Shown here: positions 48,911 through 57,930 of the stretch, piece after piece
Layout: the number at the start of each line of letters is the position of its first letter
How positions within the stretch are numbered: position 1 is the first letter of the stretch
Source: Streptomyces cathayae
GTDB lineage: Bacteria; Actinomycetota; Actinomycetes; Streptomycetales; Streptomycetaceae
Reading direction: 5' to 3'
NCBI RefSeq assembly: GCF_029760955.1
Contig: NZ_CP121682.1
Coordinates: 2,232,001 to 2,296,000, forward strand
DNA: 64,000 nucleotides
Made by a program: the position numbers and the translations under genes
The notes under the pieces: generated by a model
The model's database searches: none
Seen by the model: only the letters and a program-made list of their open reading frames with translations
Told to the model about the DNA's origin: nothing

Positions 48911-51805
48911 GTGACCGCACACACGCCGCCCACCCCGCCCTTCCGTGATCCGCTGCTGCCGTTCGCGAAGCGCGTCGACGACCTGCTGTCGCGGCTCACC
49001 CCCGACGAGAGGATCAAAGCCCTGCACCAGTTCACGCCCGCCGTCGGGCGCCTGGGCGTCGCCGCCTTCCGCACCGGCCAGGAGGCGTTGCACGGCGTCG
49101 CCTGGATGGGTCCGGCGACGGTGTTCCCGCAGGCGGTCGGGTTGGGTGCGACCTGGAACCCCGGGCTGGTGCGCCGGGTGGGCGAGGCGGTGTCCCGGGA
49201 GGCCCGCGCGATGCGCGCCCGGGACGAGCGGGTCGGCCTCAACGTCTGGGCCCCGACCGTCAACCTGCTGCGCCACCCCCTGTGGGGCCGCAACGAGGAG
49301 GGCTACTCGGAGGATCCCCGGCTCACCTCGGCGATCGCCACCGCCTACACCCGCGGCCTGCGCGGCGACCATCCGCTGTACTGGCGCACGGCCCCGGTGC
49401 TCAAGCACTGGCTCGCGCACAACAACGAGACGGACCGGGACACCACCTCCAGCTCGGTCCGCCCGCGCGTGCTGCACGAGTACGACCTGCGCGCCTTCCG
49501 CGACACCGTCGAGGCGGGCGCGGTGGCCGGGGTGATGCCGGCCTACAACCTGGTCAACGGCCGCCCGAACCACGTCTCGCCGTATCTGCGCGAGCAGTTG
49601 CGCACCTGGACCGACGAGGAACTGCTGGTCTGCTCCGACGCCGGCGCTCCCTCCAACCTGGTGGACTCCGAGCACTACTTCGACACCCACGAGGAGGCCG
49701 TCGCGGCCTCGCTGCGGGCCGGCGTGGACAGTTTCACCGACCACGGCACGGACAGCTCGGTCATCGTGGGGCGCCTCGAGTCGGCCCTGCGGAAAGGGCT
49801 GTTGACGGAGGCCGACATCGACACCGCGGTTCGCCGGCAGCTCTCGGTACGTTTCCGGCTCGGCGAGTTCGACCAGGACCCGCCCGCCGAGGAGCACGCC
49901 TTCGACACCCCGGAGCACCGGGCCCTGGCGCAGGAGGCCGCCGAGCAGGCGGTCGTCCTGCTCAAGAACGACGGTCTGCTGCCGCTGGCTCCGGCGAGCA
50001 CCCGTATCGCCGTCGTCGGCCTGCTCGCGGACGAGTGCAAGCTCGACTGGTACAGCGGCGCCCTCCTGCACCGCTCCACTCCGCTGGAGGGGCTCTACGA
50101 GCGGTTCGGCGCCGAGCGGGTGGAGTTCGCGGAGGGCGTGGACCGGGTGCTGCTGCGGACGTCCGCCGGCACGTTCCTGCACGTCCCGCCGGCGCCCGAC
50201 ACCCCCGACGCGGCACCCGGCGCCGAGGGCGCGCTGGACCCGGCGCTGCTCGCGGGCCGCACCGACCTGGCCCCGCTCACCGCCGGCCCGGACGGCACCG
50301 AACTCGCCCTGGTCGACTGGGGCGAGGGCCTGCTGACCCTGCGCGCCCCCGACGGCCGGTACCTCTCGGTCGCCGAGGACGGCTACCTCCGCGCCTCCGC
50401 CGACCAGCCGGGCGGCTGGATCGTGCGGGAGACGTTCCGGCTGGAACCGCACGGTGACGGTCACCTCCTCAGGCACATGGGAACGGGACGCCATGTGCTG
50501 GTCGCCGCCGACGGCGTGAAGGTTGCCGCACCGGACACGGCCGACGAGCCGGGCCCCGAGGCCTTCGGGGAGGTCTCCGGGGAGGTCTCCGGGGAGGTCT
50601 TCGGGCTGATCGTCACCGAGCACGGCGAGGAGACGGTGGCGCGGGCCGCGGCACGGGCCGACGCGGTCGTGGTGGTCGCCGGCAACGATCCGCACATCAA
50701 CGGCCGGGAGACCGAGGACCGTACGACGCTCCGGCTGCCCGCCCAGCAGGAGCTGCTGCTGCGCGCGGCCCGCGCCGCCAACGAGAACACGGTGCTGGCG
50801 CTGGTCTCCTCCTCCCCCTACGCGGTCGATCCGACGGACCTGCCGGCGGTGCTCTGGACCGCGCACGGCGGTCAGGCCGCGGGCACCGCGCTGGCCCGCG
50901 TGCTCGCCGGTGACGTCTCCCCCGCCGGCCGGCTGCCGCAGACCTGGTACGCCGACGACGCCGATCTGCCCGGCCTCCTCGACTACGACGTGATCGGCTC
51001 CCGCCAGACCTATCTGTACTTCGAGGGCACGCCGCTCTTCCCCTTCGGCCACGGCCTCTCCTACGCGGCCTTCGCCTACGGCGGGTTGACGGCCCGGGTC
51101 GGGCCGGAGGCGGTGCGCGTCTCCTTCACGGTCACCCACACCGGTGCCGTCCCGGCCGACGAGGTGGCCCAGCTCTACACGCGGGCCGTGGACCCCTCGG
51201 TGCCGCGTCCGCGCCGCGAGCTGGTGGCCCACCGGCGGCTGACCCTCGCACCCGGCGAGACGGCCGAGGCGGCCTTCGACGTCCCCCTGTCCGCCTTCGC
51301 GTTCTGGGACGTCGCGGTGGGCCGGTGGCGGGTGGAGCCGGGCCGGTACGAGCTGCTGGCCGGCGCCTCCAGTGCGGACGTCCGGCAGCGGACCGTCCTC
51401 ACCCTCGGCGGCGAACCCGGCGTCCCCCGCCCGGTCCTCGAACGCGGCCTGGACGCGGCGGACTTCGACGAGCAGAGCGGCACCGAGATCGTCGACCGGA
51501 CCAGGGAGTCGGGCGACTCGGTGACCCCGGTGGCCGGGAAGCCGGGCGAACTGCTCTTCCGCCGCTGCGACTTCGGGAGCGGAGTGACGGAGGTGACCGT
51601 CGAAGTGTCCGGCGGGGGCACCGTCGAACTGTCCCTCGACGGCGGCCCGGTGCTCGCCACCCTGTCCCCACAGGCCCCGACGTCCGGCCCGTACGACTAC
51701 GTCACGCTCGGCGCGTCCGTCGACGGCGTGCACGGCGTACAGGACCTGCGCCTGGGACTGCGCGGCCCGCTGCGGCTCGCGCGGGTCGGCTTCCTCCCCG
51801 GTTGA
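48911..51805 (+). CDS. Glycoside hydrolase family 3 (beta-glucosidase/xylosidase type) with beta-trefoil insert and CBM6-like tail
   Basis: The protein has 964 residues from GTG 48911 with AAGGGG upstream. The GH3 N-terminal barrel carries KHWLAHNNE and the nucleophile D243 in VCSDAGAPS. The GH3 C-terminal domain follows in two parts. A ~150-residue insert (~400-550), with fascin-like beta-trefoil repeats (LRAPDGRYLSV, HMGTGRHVLV), splits it. A fibronectin type III-like domain and a CBM6-like domain (~850-964) close the protein. No signal peptide, so it is likely cytosolic. It removes terminal beta-linked glucose or xylose. Transcribed divergently from the importer operon. Confidence 0.9.
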   Translation: MTAHTPPTPPFRDPLLPFAKRVDDLLSRLTPDERIKALHQFTPAVGRLGVAAFRTGQEALHGVAWMGPATVFPQAVGLGATWNPGLVRRVGEAVSREARAMRARDERVGLNVWAPTVNLLRHPLWGRNEEGYSEDPRLTSAIATAYTRGLRGDHPLYWRTAPVLKHWLAHNNETDRDTTSSSVRPRVLHEYDLRAFRDTVEAGAVAGVMPAYNLVNGRPNHVSPYLREQLRTWTDEELLVCSDAGAPSNLVDSEHYFDTHEEAVAASLRAGVDSFTDHGTDSSVIVGRLESALRKGLLTEADIDTAVRRQLSVRFRLGEFDQDPPAEEHAFDTPEHRALAQEAAEQAVVLLKNDGLLPLAPASTRIAVVGLLADECKLDWYSGALLHRSTPLEGLYERFGAERVEFAEGVDRVLLRTSAGTFLHVPPAPDTPDAAPGAEGALDPALLAGRTDLAPLTAGPDGTELALVDWGEGLLTLRAPDGRYLSVAEDGYLRASADQPGGWIVRETFRLEPHGDGHLLRHMGTGRHVLVAADGVKVAAPDTADEPGPEAFGEVSGEVSGEVFGLIVTEHGEETVARAAARADAVVVVAGNDPHINGRETEDRTTLRLPAQQELLLRAARAANENTVLALVSSSPYAVDPTDLPAVLWTAHGGQAAGTALARVLAGDVSPAGRLPQTWYADDADLPGLLDYDVIGSRQTYLYFEGTPLFPFGHGLSYAAFAYGGLTARVGPEAVRVSFTVTHTGAVPADEVAQLYTRAVDPSVPRPRRELVAHRRLTLAPGETAEAAFDVPLSAFAFWDVAVGRWRVEPGRYELLAGASSADVRQRTVLTLGGEPGVPRPVLERGLDAADFDEQSGTEIVDRTRESGDSVTPVAGKPGELLFRRCDFGSGVTEVTVEVSGGGTVELSLDGGPVLATLSPQAPTSGPYDYVTLGASVDGVHGVQDLRLGLRGPLRLARVGFLPG

Positions 51806-51832
51806 GGGCCCGGGGAGGGCCGACGCGAAGAA

Positions 51833-51866
51833 GGGTCCGGCACCGGAAGGCACCGGTGCCGGACCC
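51833..51866 (+). terminator. Hairpin terminator after the GH3 gene
   Basis: Perfect 14-bp stem (51833-51846 with 51853-51866), 6-base loop, followed by CTCTGT, 27 bases past the stop. Confidence 0.85.
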
Positions 51867-52071
51867 CTCTGTACGACGGGCTCGCCTCCTCGCGGAGCCG
51901 GCCGGGAGTGGCCGGCGTCGCGGCGGGCGGCGTTCGTCCGTCAAGGAGCGGCGTCCGATGCGTGCTCCGGGGGCCCCTGCCCGAGCGAAGCCGAAGCCCG
52001 GGGCACGTGCCGGGCCCCGCGACGGGGCGAACGTCGCCCGCCGCGGTGCCCGAACCGGGAGCCGGTCCGCC

Positions 52072-53532
52072 TCAGAGGGCGAGGCCGGTCAGCACCATCA
52101 CCCGCTCGTAGGTGTAGTCGTCCATCGCGAACCGCACGCCCTCGCGGCCCACACCGGACTGCTTGGCGCCGCCGTACGGCATCTGGTCGGCACGGTAGGA
52201 GGGCACGTCGCCGACGACCACGCCGCCGACCTCCAGGGCGCGGTGGGCCCGGAAGGCGGTCTGCAGGTCGTGGGTGAACACCCCTGCCTGCAGGCCGTAC
52301 CTGGAGTCGTTGACGGCGGCGAAGGCCGCGGCCTCGCCGTCCACCTTCTGCACGGTCAGGACGGGTCCGAAGACCTCCTCGCAGGAGATCGTCACATCGG
52401 CCGGGACGTCGGTGAGCACGGTCGGCGCGTAGGAGGCGCCGTCGCGCTTGCCCCCGGTGAGCAGGGTGGCGCCGGCGTCGACGGCCTCCTGCACCCACGC
52501 CTCGACGCGCTCGGCGGCGGCCTGGCTGACCAGCGGGCCGACGTCGGTGGCGTCGTCGGCCGGGTCGCCGGTGACCTGGGCCTCCACGGCGGCGACGATG
52601 CGCGGCAGCAGCCGGTCGTGGACGGAGGCGTCCACGATGACCCGCTGCACGGAGATGCAGGACTGGCCGCCCTGGTAGTTGGAGAAGGTGGCGATGCGGC
52701 TCGCCGCCCAATCCAGGTCCTCGTCGCTCGCCCAGTCGGCGAGGACGACGGCCGCGCCGTTGCCGCCGAGCTCCAGGGTGCAGTGCTTGCGCGGCACCGA
52801 GTCCATGATCGCGTAGCCGACCTGCTCGGAACCGGTGAAGGAGATCACCGGCAGCCGCTCGTCCTGCACGAGGGCGGGCATACGGTCGTTGGGGACCGGG
52901 AGGATGCTCCAGGAACCGGCCGGCAGCTCGGTCTCGGCGAGCAGCTCACCGAGGATCAGCCCGGACAGCGGGGTCGCCGGGGCGGGCTTGAGGACGATCG
53001 GCGCACCGGCGGCGATGGCCGGGGCGATCTTGTGGGCGCACAGGTTCAGCGGGAAGTTGAACGGCGCGATGCCCAGCACGACGCCCTTGGGGAACCGCCG
53101 GGTGAAGGCGAGCCGCCCCTGGCCGCCGGCGTCGGTGTCGAGCCGCTGGGCCTCGCCGCCGTTGAACCGGCGGGCCTCCTCGGCGGCGAACCGGAACACG
53201 GACACGGCCCGGCCGACCTCGCCGCGCGCCCACTTGATCGGCTTGCCGTTCTCGGCGGAGATCAGCCGGGCGATCTCCTCGGTGCGCTCCACGAGCCGCC
53301 GGCTGACGTGGTCGAGGGCGGCGGCGCGGACATGGGCGGGGGTGGCGGCGAACTCGTCCCGTACGGCGTACGCGGCGGCCACGGCCTCCTCGACCTGGGC
53401 GTCGGACGGCACGCTCACGGTGCCGACGACCCGGCCGTCCCACGGCGAGGTGACGTCGAAGGCGGCCTCGCCGGTGGCCTGGCGGCCGGCGAGCCAGAAG
53501 GCGTGGGTGGCTGCCGATTCTTCCTTTGGCAT
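52072..53532 (-). CDS. Aldehyde dehydrogenase, probably succinate-semialdehyde type
   Basis: The protein has 486 residues from ATG 53532. The NAD site is FTGSEQVG. Catalytic E254 (LELGGNGA) and C292 (GGQSCISVQR) are both present. SCEEVFGPVLTV and GGAKQSGVGREG are family hallmarks. It oxidises an aldehyde to the acid. With gabT and a PucR regulator close by, succinic semialdehyde from GABA is the likely substrate, but the sequence alone does not fix this. A strong open upstream extension has no SD. Confidence 0.88.
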   Translation of the reverse strand: MPKEESAATHAFWLAGRQATGEAAFDVTSPWDGRVVGTVSVPSDAQVEEAVAAAYAVRDEFAATPAHVRAAALDHVSRRLVERTEEIARLISAENGKPIKWARGEVGRAVSVFRFAAEEARRFNGGEAQRLDTDAGGQGRLAFTRRFPKGVVLGIAPFNFPLNLCAHKIAPAIAAGAPIVLKPAPATPLSGLILGELLAETELPAGSWSILPVPNDRMPALVQDERLPVISFTGSEQVGYAIMDSVPRKHCTLELGGNGAAVVLADWASDEDLDWAASRIATFSNYQGGQSCISVQRVIVDASVHDRLLPRIVAAVEAQVTGDPADDATDVGPLVSQAAAERVEAWVQEAVDAGATLLTGGKRDGASYAPTVLTDVPADVTISCEEVFGPVLTVQKVDGEAAAFAAVNDSRYGLQAGVFTHDLQTAFRAHRALEVGGVVVGDVPSYRADQMPYGGAKQSGVGREGVRFAMDDYTYERVMVLTGLAL

Positions 53533-53718
53533 GGCGAGTCCCGGCCCTTCCGCGTTGGGGGTGGTTGCTTGGCTTGCTGAATCCACGGTAGGGCCGGGGG
53601 GAGAGCGGGTCGTTTGTCCGAGCCGTAGCAGTCGGCTGCCGCCGCGCGCCGCTTTGGCAGGTCGGCCGTCGGCACGCCCGCCCGCCACGCCCGGCACCGG
53701 CCCCGCCTCTCGGCCTGC

Positions 53719-53785
53719 CGTCAGACATCGAGCGTCGGGCGTCAGGCACCAGCCGTCAGGGCTCAGGCGTCAGCCGTCAGTCGGA
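53719..53785. repeat. CGTCAG-rich short repeats between the ALDH and PucR genes
   Basis: About seven close copies of (C/G)GTCAG or GTCGG at irregular spacing run into the PucR stop. No stem fits well. Meaning unknown; it may be slippage-made filler. Confidence 0.4.
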
Positions 53786-55399
53786 CGAGGTCGCCTTCAG
53801 AGCCAGCCACAGCTCCATGCGGACGTCCGGGTCGTCCAGGGAGCGGGCGAGGATCTCCTCGACGCGGCGCATGCGGTAGCGCAGGGTGTGGCGGTGCACG
53901 CCGAGGTCGGCCGCCGCCGCGTCCCACTGCCCGTGCCGGGAGAGCCAGGCACGCACCGAGGCGACGAGGTCGCCGCGTCCGGTCGCGTCGTGCTCGTAGA
54001 GGGGCCGCAGCAGCCCGTCGGCGAACGCCCGGACCGCGTCGTCGGCGAGCAGCGGCACCACGGACCCGGCGGCCATCTGCTCGTGCTCCACCAGCACCCG
54101 CCCCCGCCGCCGCGCCACCGACAGCGCCTGTCCGGCCTGCTTGTAGGCGGCGGACGCGGCGATGGGGCCGGCCGGTGCGGACAGGCCCACGACCAGCTCG
54201 CCCTCGTCGGCGCCGACCAGGGGCTCATGGGCTCCCCCGCCGCTCCGCACCGCCTCCAGGCCGGCCGCGTGATCGCAGCACGCGGCCACCGCCGTGCCGC
54301 CGTCGGCGGCCAGCACCACCAGCCGCTCCCGCTCCGGCACCACCAGGACCGCCTCGCCGGAGCGGGCGGCCGCCGATTCCACGACCTCCGCCAGGGCGCC
54401 GAGGGCGTCGCCGTTCGGGTCGCCCTGGGCCCGGGCGACGGGCGCCGCTCCCGTCTCGGCCACGACGATCCGGAAGGGCGCGTCCAGGAGGCCCCCGTAC
54501 AGGTCTCCGGCCACCGCGCGGGCGTGGTCGGGCTCCCCGGCGAGCAGCATGCGCAGCACGGCGGCGCCGATCCGCTGTTCGGCCGCGCGCAGGGAGCCGG
54601 AGCGTTCCGTGGTCAGGGTGAGCAGCGCGACGGCGGAGTGGACGGCGTACCGCTGGGCGGTGCCGAGCGCGCTCGCCGTGCCCACGGCGAGCGCGGCCCG
54701 GGGGCGCCGGCCGGTGCCGAGGGAGTGCAGTTCGACCCGGTCGTCGATCTCCGGGTTCTCCGGCCCGGCCACCACCGACGAGGCGGGCGCGGGCCGCTCC
54801 CGCAGCCGCCGCACCTCTTCCGTGAGCCGTGCCGCGCGCCTGCCCGCCCACTCCGGCGCCGCGGCGACCACGGCGCCCGAGGCGTCGTACAGCGCGGTCC
54901 AGCCCTCCACCTGGGCGGCGAGCGCGGTCAGCAGCCCCTCGGGGCCGCCGGCCAGCCCCTGTCTGGTCAGCTCCCGCTGGGCCGCGAACCCCGCGGTCAC
55001 CGCGCGGTACTGGTCGGCGGCGATGGCGGCGGAGACGGCCTTGCTGATCGCGAGGAAGGGGGTACGGCGCGGCACCTCCAGCAGCGGCAGCCCCTCCTCC
55101 CGCGCCGCCTCCACGAGCGCCTCGGGAATGTCCTCGTAGTGGACGCCGACGGCGAAGCCGAGCCCGACGACACCCGCCCCCACCAGGCGTTTCACATAGC
55201 GGCGCATCGCCGCCGGATCCTCCGCGTCCAGCTTCAGGGCGGTGATCAGCAGCAGTTCCCCGCCCTCCATGTAGGGCACGGGGTCGGCCAGCTCACTGGC
55301 ATGCGCCCAACGGACCGGCACGTCGAGGCTGTCCTCACCCGCACGCACGGTCAGTTTGAGCGTGGAGTGGTGGACGAGCGAGGCGAGCGTCGGTGGCAT
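53777..55399 (-). CDS. PucR family transcriptional regulator
   Basis: The protein has 540 residues from ATG 55399 with GAAGG upstream. The N-terminal PucR domain (LASLVHHSTLKLTVRAGED ... GGELLLITAL) is followed by a GGDEF-like middle (GRVLVEHEQM). The C-terminal HTH_30 is DLGVHRHTLRYRMRRVEEI. PucR-type proteins sense small nitrogen compounds and activate or repress catabolic genes. Placed between the ALDH and gabT regions, it is the probable regulator of GABA use (inference). Confidence 0.92.
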   Translation of the reverse strand: MPPTLASLVHHSTLKLTVRAGEDSLDVPVRWAHASELADPVPYMEGGELLLITALKLDAEDPAAMRRYVKRLVGAGVVGLGFAVGVHYEDIPEALVEAAREEGLPLLEVPRRTPFLAISKAVSAAIAADQYRAVTAGFAAQRELTRQGLAGGPEGLLTALAAQVEGWTALYDASGAVVAAAPEWAGRRAARLTEEVRRLRERPAPASSVVAGPENPEIDDRVELHSLGTGRRPRAALAVGTASALGTAQRYAVHSAVALLTLTTERSGSLRAAEQRIGAAVLRMLLAGEPDHARAVAGDLYGGLLDAPFRIVVAETGAAPVARAQGDPNGDALGALAEVVESAAARSGEAVLVVPERERLVVLAADGGTAVAACCDHAAGLEAVRSGGGAHEPLVGADEGELVVGLSAPAGPIAASAAYKQAGQALSVARRRGRVLVEHEQMAAGSVVPLLADDAVRAFADGLLRPLYEHDATGRGDLVASVRAWLSRHGQWDAAAADLGVHRHTLRYRMRRVEEILARSLDDPDVRMELWLALKATSSD

Positions 55400-55524
55400 G
55401 GGGCCTTCAGGTCGGCGGAGATCGGGACATCGGGCGAACGTCGTGTACTTTTGGCCGCCACGTATGAACGACCTCTGTCGATTCTGCCCCACCGTACGGT
55501 TTTCGGTTGCCTCGACCGGACGGC

Positions 55525-57657
55525 TCAGCCCCGCAGGTCCACCAGCAGCGGTGGCGCGTGCTCGCCCCTGACGTCGGTCAGGGAGAGCACCGCGTGCCCC
55601 GCCGGCATCGCGTGCGCCAGTTCCGACGCGGACCACCGCTCCCGCTCGACCTGCCGCACGGTGACGGCCCGCGCGGTCGGCGCCTTGCCGGTGATGGCCC
55701 GCCGCACCGCGTGCCAGGCCTTGCCCGCAGGACTGTCCGCGATGATCTGCCGGTCGGTGACGTCCCGCGCCTCGGTCCACTCCTTGCCCCACACCTCGGC
55801 GAAGTCCTGCCCGTCCCACGGGGTGAGCCCGGCCAGTGCCATCCGGCATCCGACGGTCCCGAGCAGCGGTCCGCGCAGCGGCCTCGCCACGTCGTCCAGG
55901 GTGCGCAGGGTGAGCACCGCCCCGGCGTTGGCCGACCGCAGCCGCTGGATGCCGCGCACGGCCTCGGGGGTGATCACGCCGGTCGCGTCGTCCAGCACCA
56001 GGCAGGCGAACAGCGACCTGTCCTCCCGTACCGTCACGCTCGCCGTGAACTGCGCCAGCACCAGCCGTGCCAGCACCCGCGAGGCGTCGGCGTGGCCCCG
56101 CTCGGGCAGGTCGACCCGGACCCGCACCGGGTGGTCCAGCGCCTTGAGGCTGAACGGCCGGCTTTGCCCGTCGGTGGCCGCGCTCTTGAAGAACGTGGCG
56201 AAGGCCGGCCGGTCCAGCAGCGCCACCCGGTCGGCGAGGATCCCGCCCACATCGCCCGGGTGCGCCATCTGCCGTTCCCGGGCGTCGAGTTCGCGCAGCA
56301 GCGACTCCTGTCCCGTCTCCGCCAGGCCCTGGCGCAGCGCGGCCAGCGGGCCGGGCGAGCCGTCGAGCAGCCCGCGCAGTTCCGGGACGGAGGGGAAACG
56401 GCCGTGCACCGCGTGGAAGGGGCCGAGGAGCTGGGCGAGGACGGTGGTGGCGCGCCGGCTGTCGCTGCCGGGGTGCGGGTCGGCCAGGTCGCCGACCAGT
56501 GCCTCGGCGAGCACCGCGGCGGCCTCGTCGGGGTCGGTGGTCCCGCCGTACAGGTCGAGGTCGTACGCGGAGTCGGGGTTGCCGATCCGCACCACGACGT
56601 CGTACGCGTCGGCCGGGCCGATCCCCGCTCCCGCGGCGCCGACGACGACCACGGCGGCCCGCCCGGTGAGCGCGTGCAGGCACAGCGATTCGGCGAGCGG
56701 CCGGACGACACCGCCGGTCTTGCCGGAGCCGGCCGGTCCGACCGCGAGCAGGGAGGTGCCGAGCAGTTCGGGGCCGAGCGCGAGGCCGGCGCCCCGGTAG
56801 GCATACGGGTTGCGGGTGTCGTCGGCGGCGGTGCCGAGCCGCACCTGCCCGGTGACCAGGTCGTGCCGGGCCTGTCGGGCGGGCAGGTCGCGCGCGCCGG
56901 ACGGGTGCGGGCAGGCGGCGGCGCCGTGGCCGAGCACCGCGCCGGTGAAGGTGGCGAGGGAGTGCCGGCCGGTGCGTACGCCCTGCCAGGCGCGGGTGAT
57001 GCGGGCGTGGTCGACGTCCCGCATCAGCCCCGCGCGCGCGTCGGCGGCGAGCCGCTCCGCGGCGTCCTCGGCGCCCGCGGCGCGCAGGGCGGGCCAGGCG
57101 GCGGGGTCGGCCTCGGGAGCGGCCGGGTGCCCGCTCTCCGGGGGCGTACGGCGCCATGCGGGCGGCCCGTAACGGCTCCAGACCTCACCCCAGCGGCCGA
57201 GCCGCCCCACGCCGATCATGAGGGCGCCCGCGATCAGCAGGTAGTAGGTGTAGACGGCCACGACGGCGCCGAAGCTGTGGGGCTCGGCCCAGGAGTCGGG
57301 GATCATCGCGTAGAGCGGCAGCAGCCACCAGCCGCCGAGGTACCCGTTCCACAGCAGCGACCAGATCAGCCAGCCCACGAGGAACGCGATCAGGGCCCCG
57401 CTCAGCAGCTGCCGCCCCGGGATCCGCTCCGGCTCCTCCTCCGGGCGCGGCCGGTGTCCGAACCGCCACACCCCGGGCAGCGCCTCCGGCCGCGGCGTGC
57501 GCAGCCAGGTCAGGAACGCCGACCCGTCCGGCAGCGGCGGCACGCCCGGCGCCCTGGCCGGCCTCGGGGGCACCGCGGGCACCTCCGGCGGCCCCGCGGG
57601 GCGTGGCACGGGGTGCGCATGCGTGCTCCGAGCGTCCTGGGTCCCGTCGCCGTCCAT
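55525..57657 (-). CDS. VirD4/TraG-like membrane ATPase (coupling-protein type)
   Basis: The protein has 710 residues from ATG 57657, preceded by AGGGGG and AAGGG; GTG 57690 would add 11. A Pro-rich N-terminus is followed by two membrane helices (~90-140). The nucleotide-binding domain has Walker A GPAGSGKT (307-314), placed before KTGGVVRP, and a Walker B strand FACLVLDDATG. The layout matches type IV coupling proteins that pump DNA or protein. No relaxase, other T4SS parts or att sites are nearby, so it stands alone. It is an orphan conserved locus gene or an isolated remnant; I cannot tell. Confidence 0.8.
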   Translation of the reverse strand: MDGDGTQDARSTHAHPVPRPAGPPEVPAVPPRPARAPGVPPLPDGSAFLTWLRTPRPEALPGVWRFGHRPRPEEEPERIPGRQLLSGALIAFLVGWLIWSLLWNGYLGGWWLLPLYAMIPDSWAEPHSFGAVVAVYTYYLLIAGALMIGVGRLGRWGEVWSRYGPPAWRRTPPESGHPAAPEADPAAWPALRAAGAEDAAERLAADARAGLMRDVDHARITRAWQGVRTGRHSLATFTGAVLGHGAAACPHPSGARDLPARQARHDLVTGQVRLGTAADDTRNPYAYRGAGLALGPELLGTSLLAVGPAGSGKTGGVVRPLAESLCLHALTGRAAVVVVGAAGAGIGPADAYDVVVRIGNPDSAYDLDLYGGTTDPDEAAAVLAEALVGDLADPHPGSDSRRATTVLAQLLGPFHAVHGRFPSVPELRGLLDGSPGPLAALRQGLAETGQESLLRELDARERQMAHPGDVGGILADRVALLDRPAFATFFKSAATDGQSRPFSLKALDHPVRVRVDLPERGHADASRVLARLVLAQFTASVTVREDRSLFACLVLDDATGVITPEAVRGIQRLRSANAGAVLTLRTLDDVARPLRGPLLGTVGCRMALAGLTPWDGQDFAEVWGKEWTEARDVTDRQIIADSPAGKAWHAVRRAITGKAPTARAVTVRQVERERWSASELAHAMPAGHAVLSLTDVRGEHAPPLLVDLRG

Positions 57658-57930
57658 CGCCCTTGCCCCCTGACCAGCCGCGCCGTTCACCGTCAGCGAG
57701 CCAATCTAACGCCCCGGCAGGGCGAGTTCACCGTTCACCCGGCCGGGTCTCGCCACGGTGGGAAGCCCGTCCGCGCCGAACCCCCGCCGCGCCCCGCGCC
57801 GCCGCTATGTCCACCACGGACAATCCGACCCCCGGAACAACGCCCACATGGAGCATGCCCAGCTCCCCCTCCCCGCCCTAGCCTGCGAGAAAAGAAACCA
57901 AGTGTCCGTTACACCCCCCAGGAGCCCCGC
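57658..57930. promoter_or_regulatory. Divergent promoter region of the VirD4-like gene and gabT
   Basis: A 273-base gap with no gene. It must carry both promoters. A PucR site may be here, but no clear symmetry was found. The gabT SD is AGGAG ten bases before its start. Confidence 0.45.

Noticed and set aside
53533..53697. Upstream extension of the aldehyde dehydrogenase frame
   Set aside because: No family residues and no SD; ATG 53532 fits the family start.
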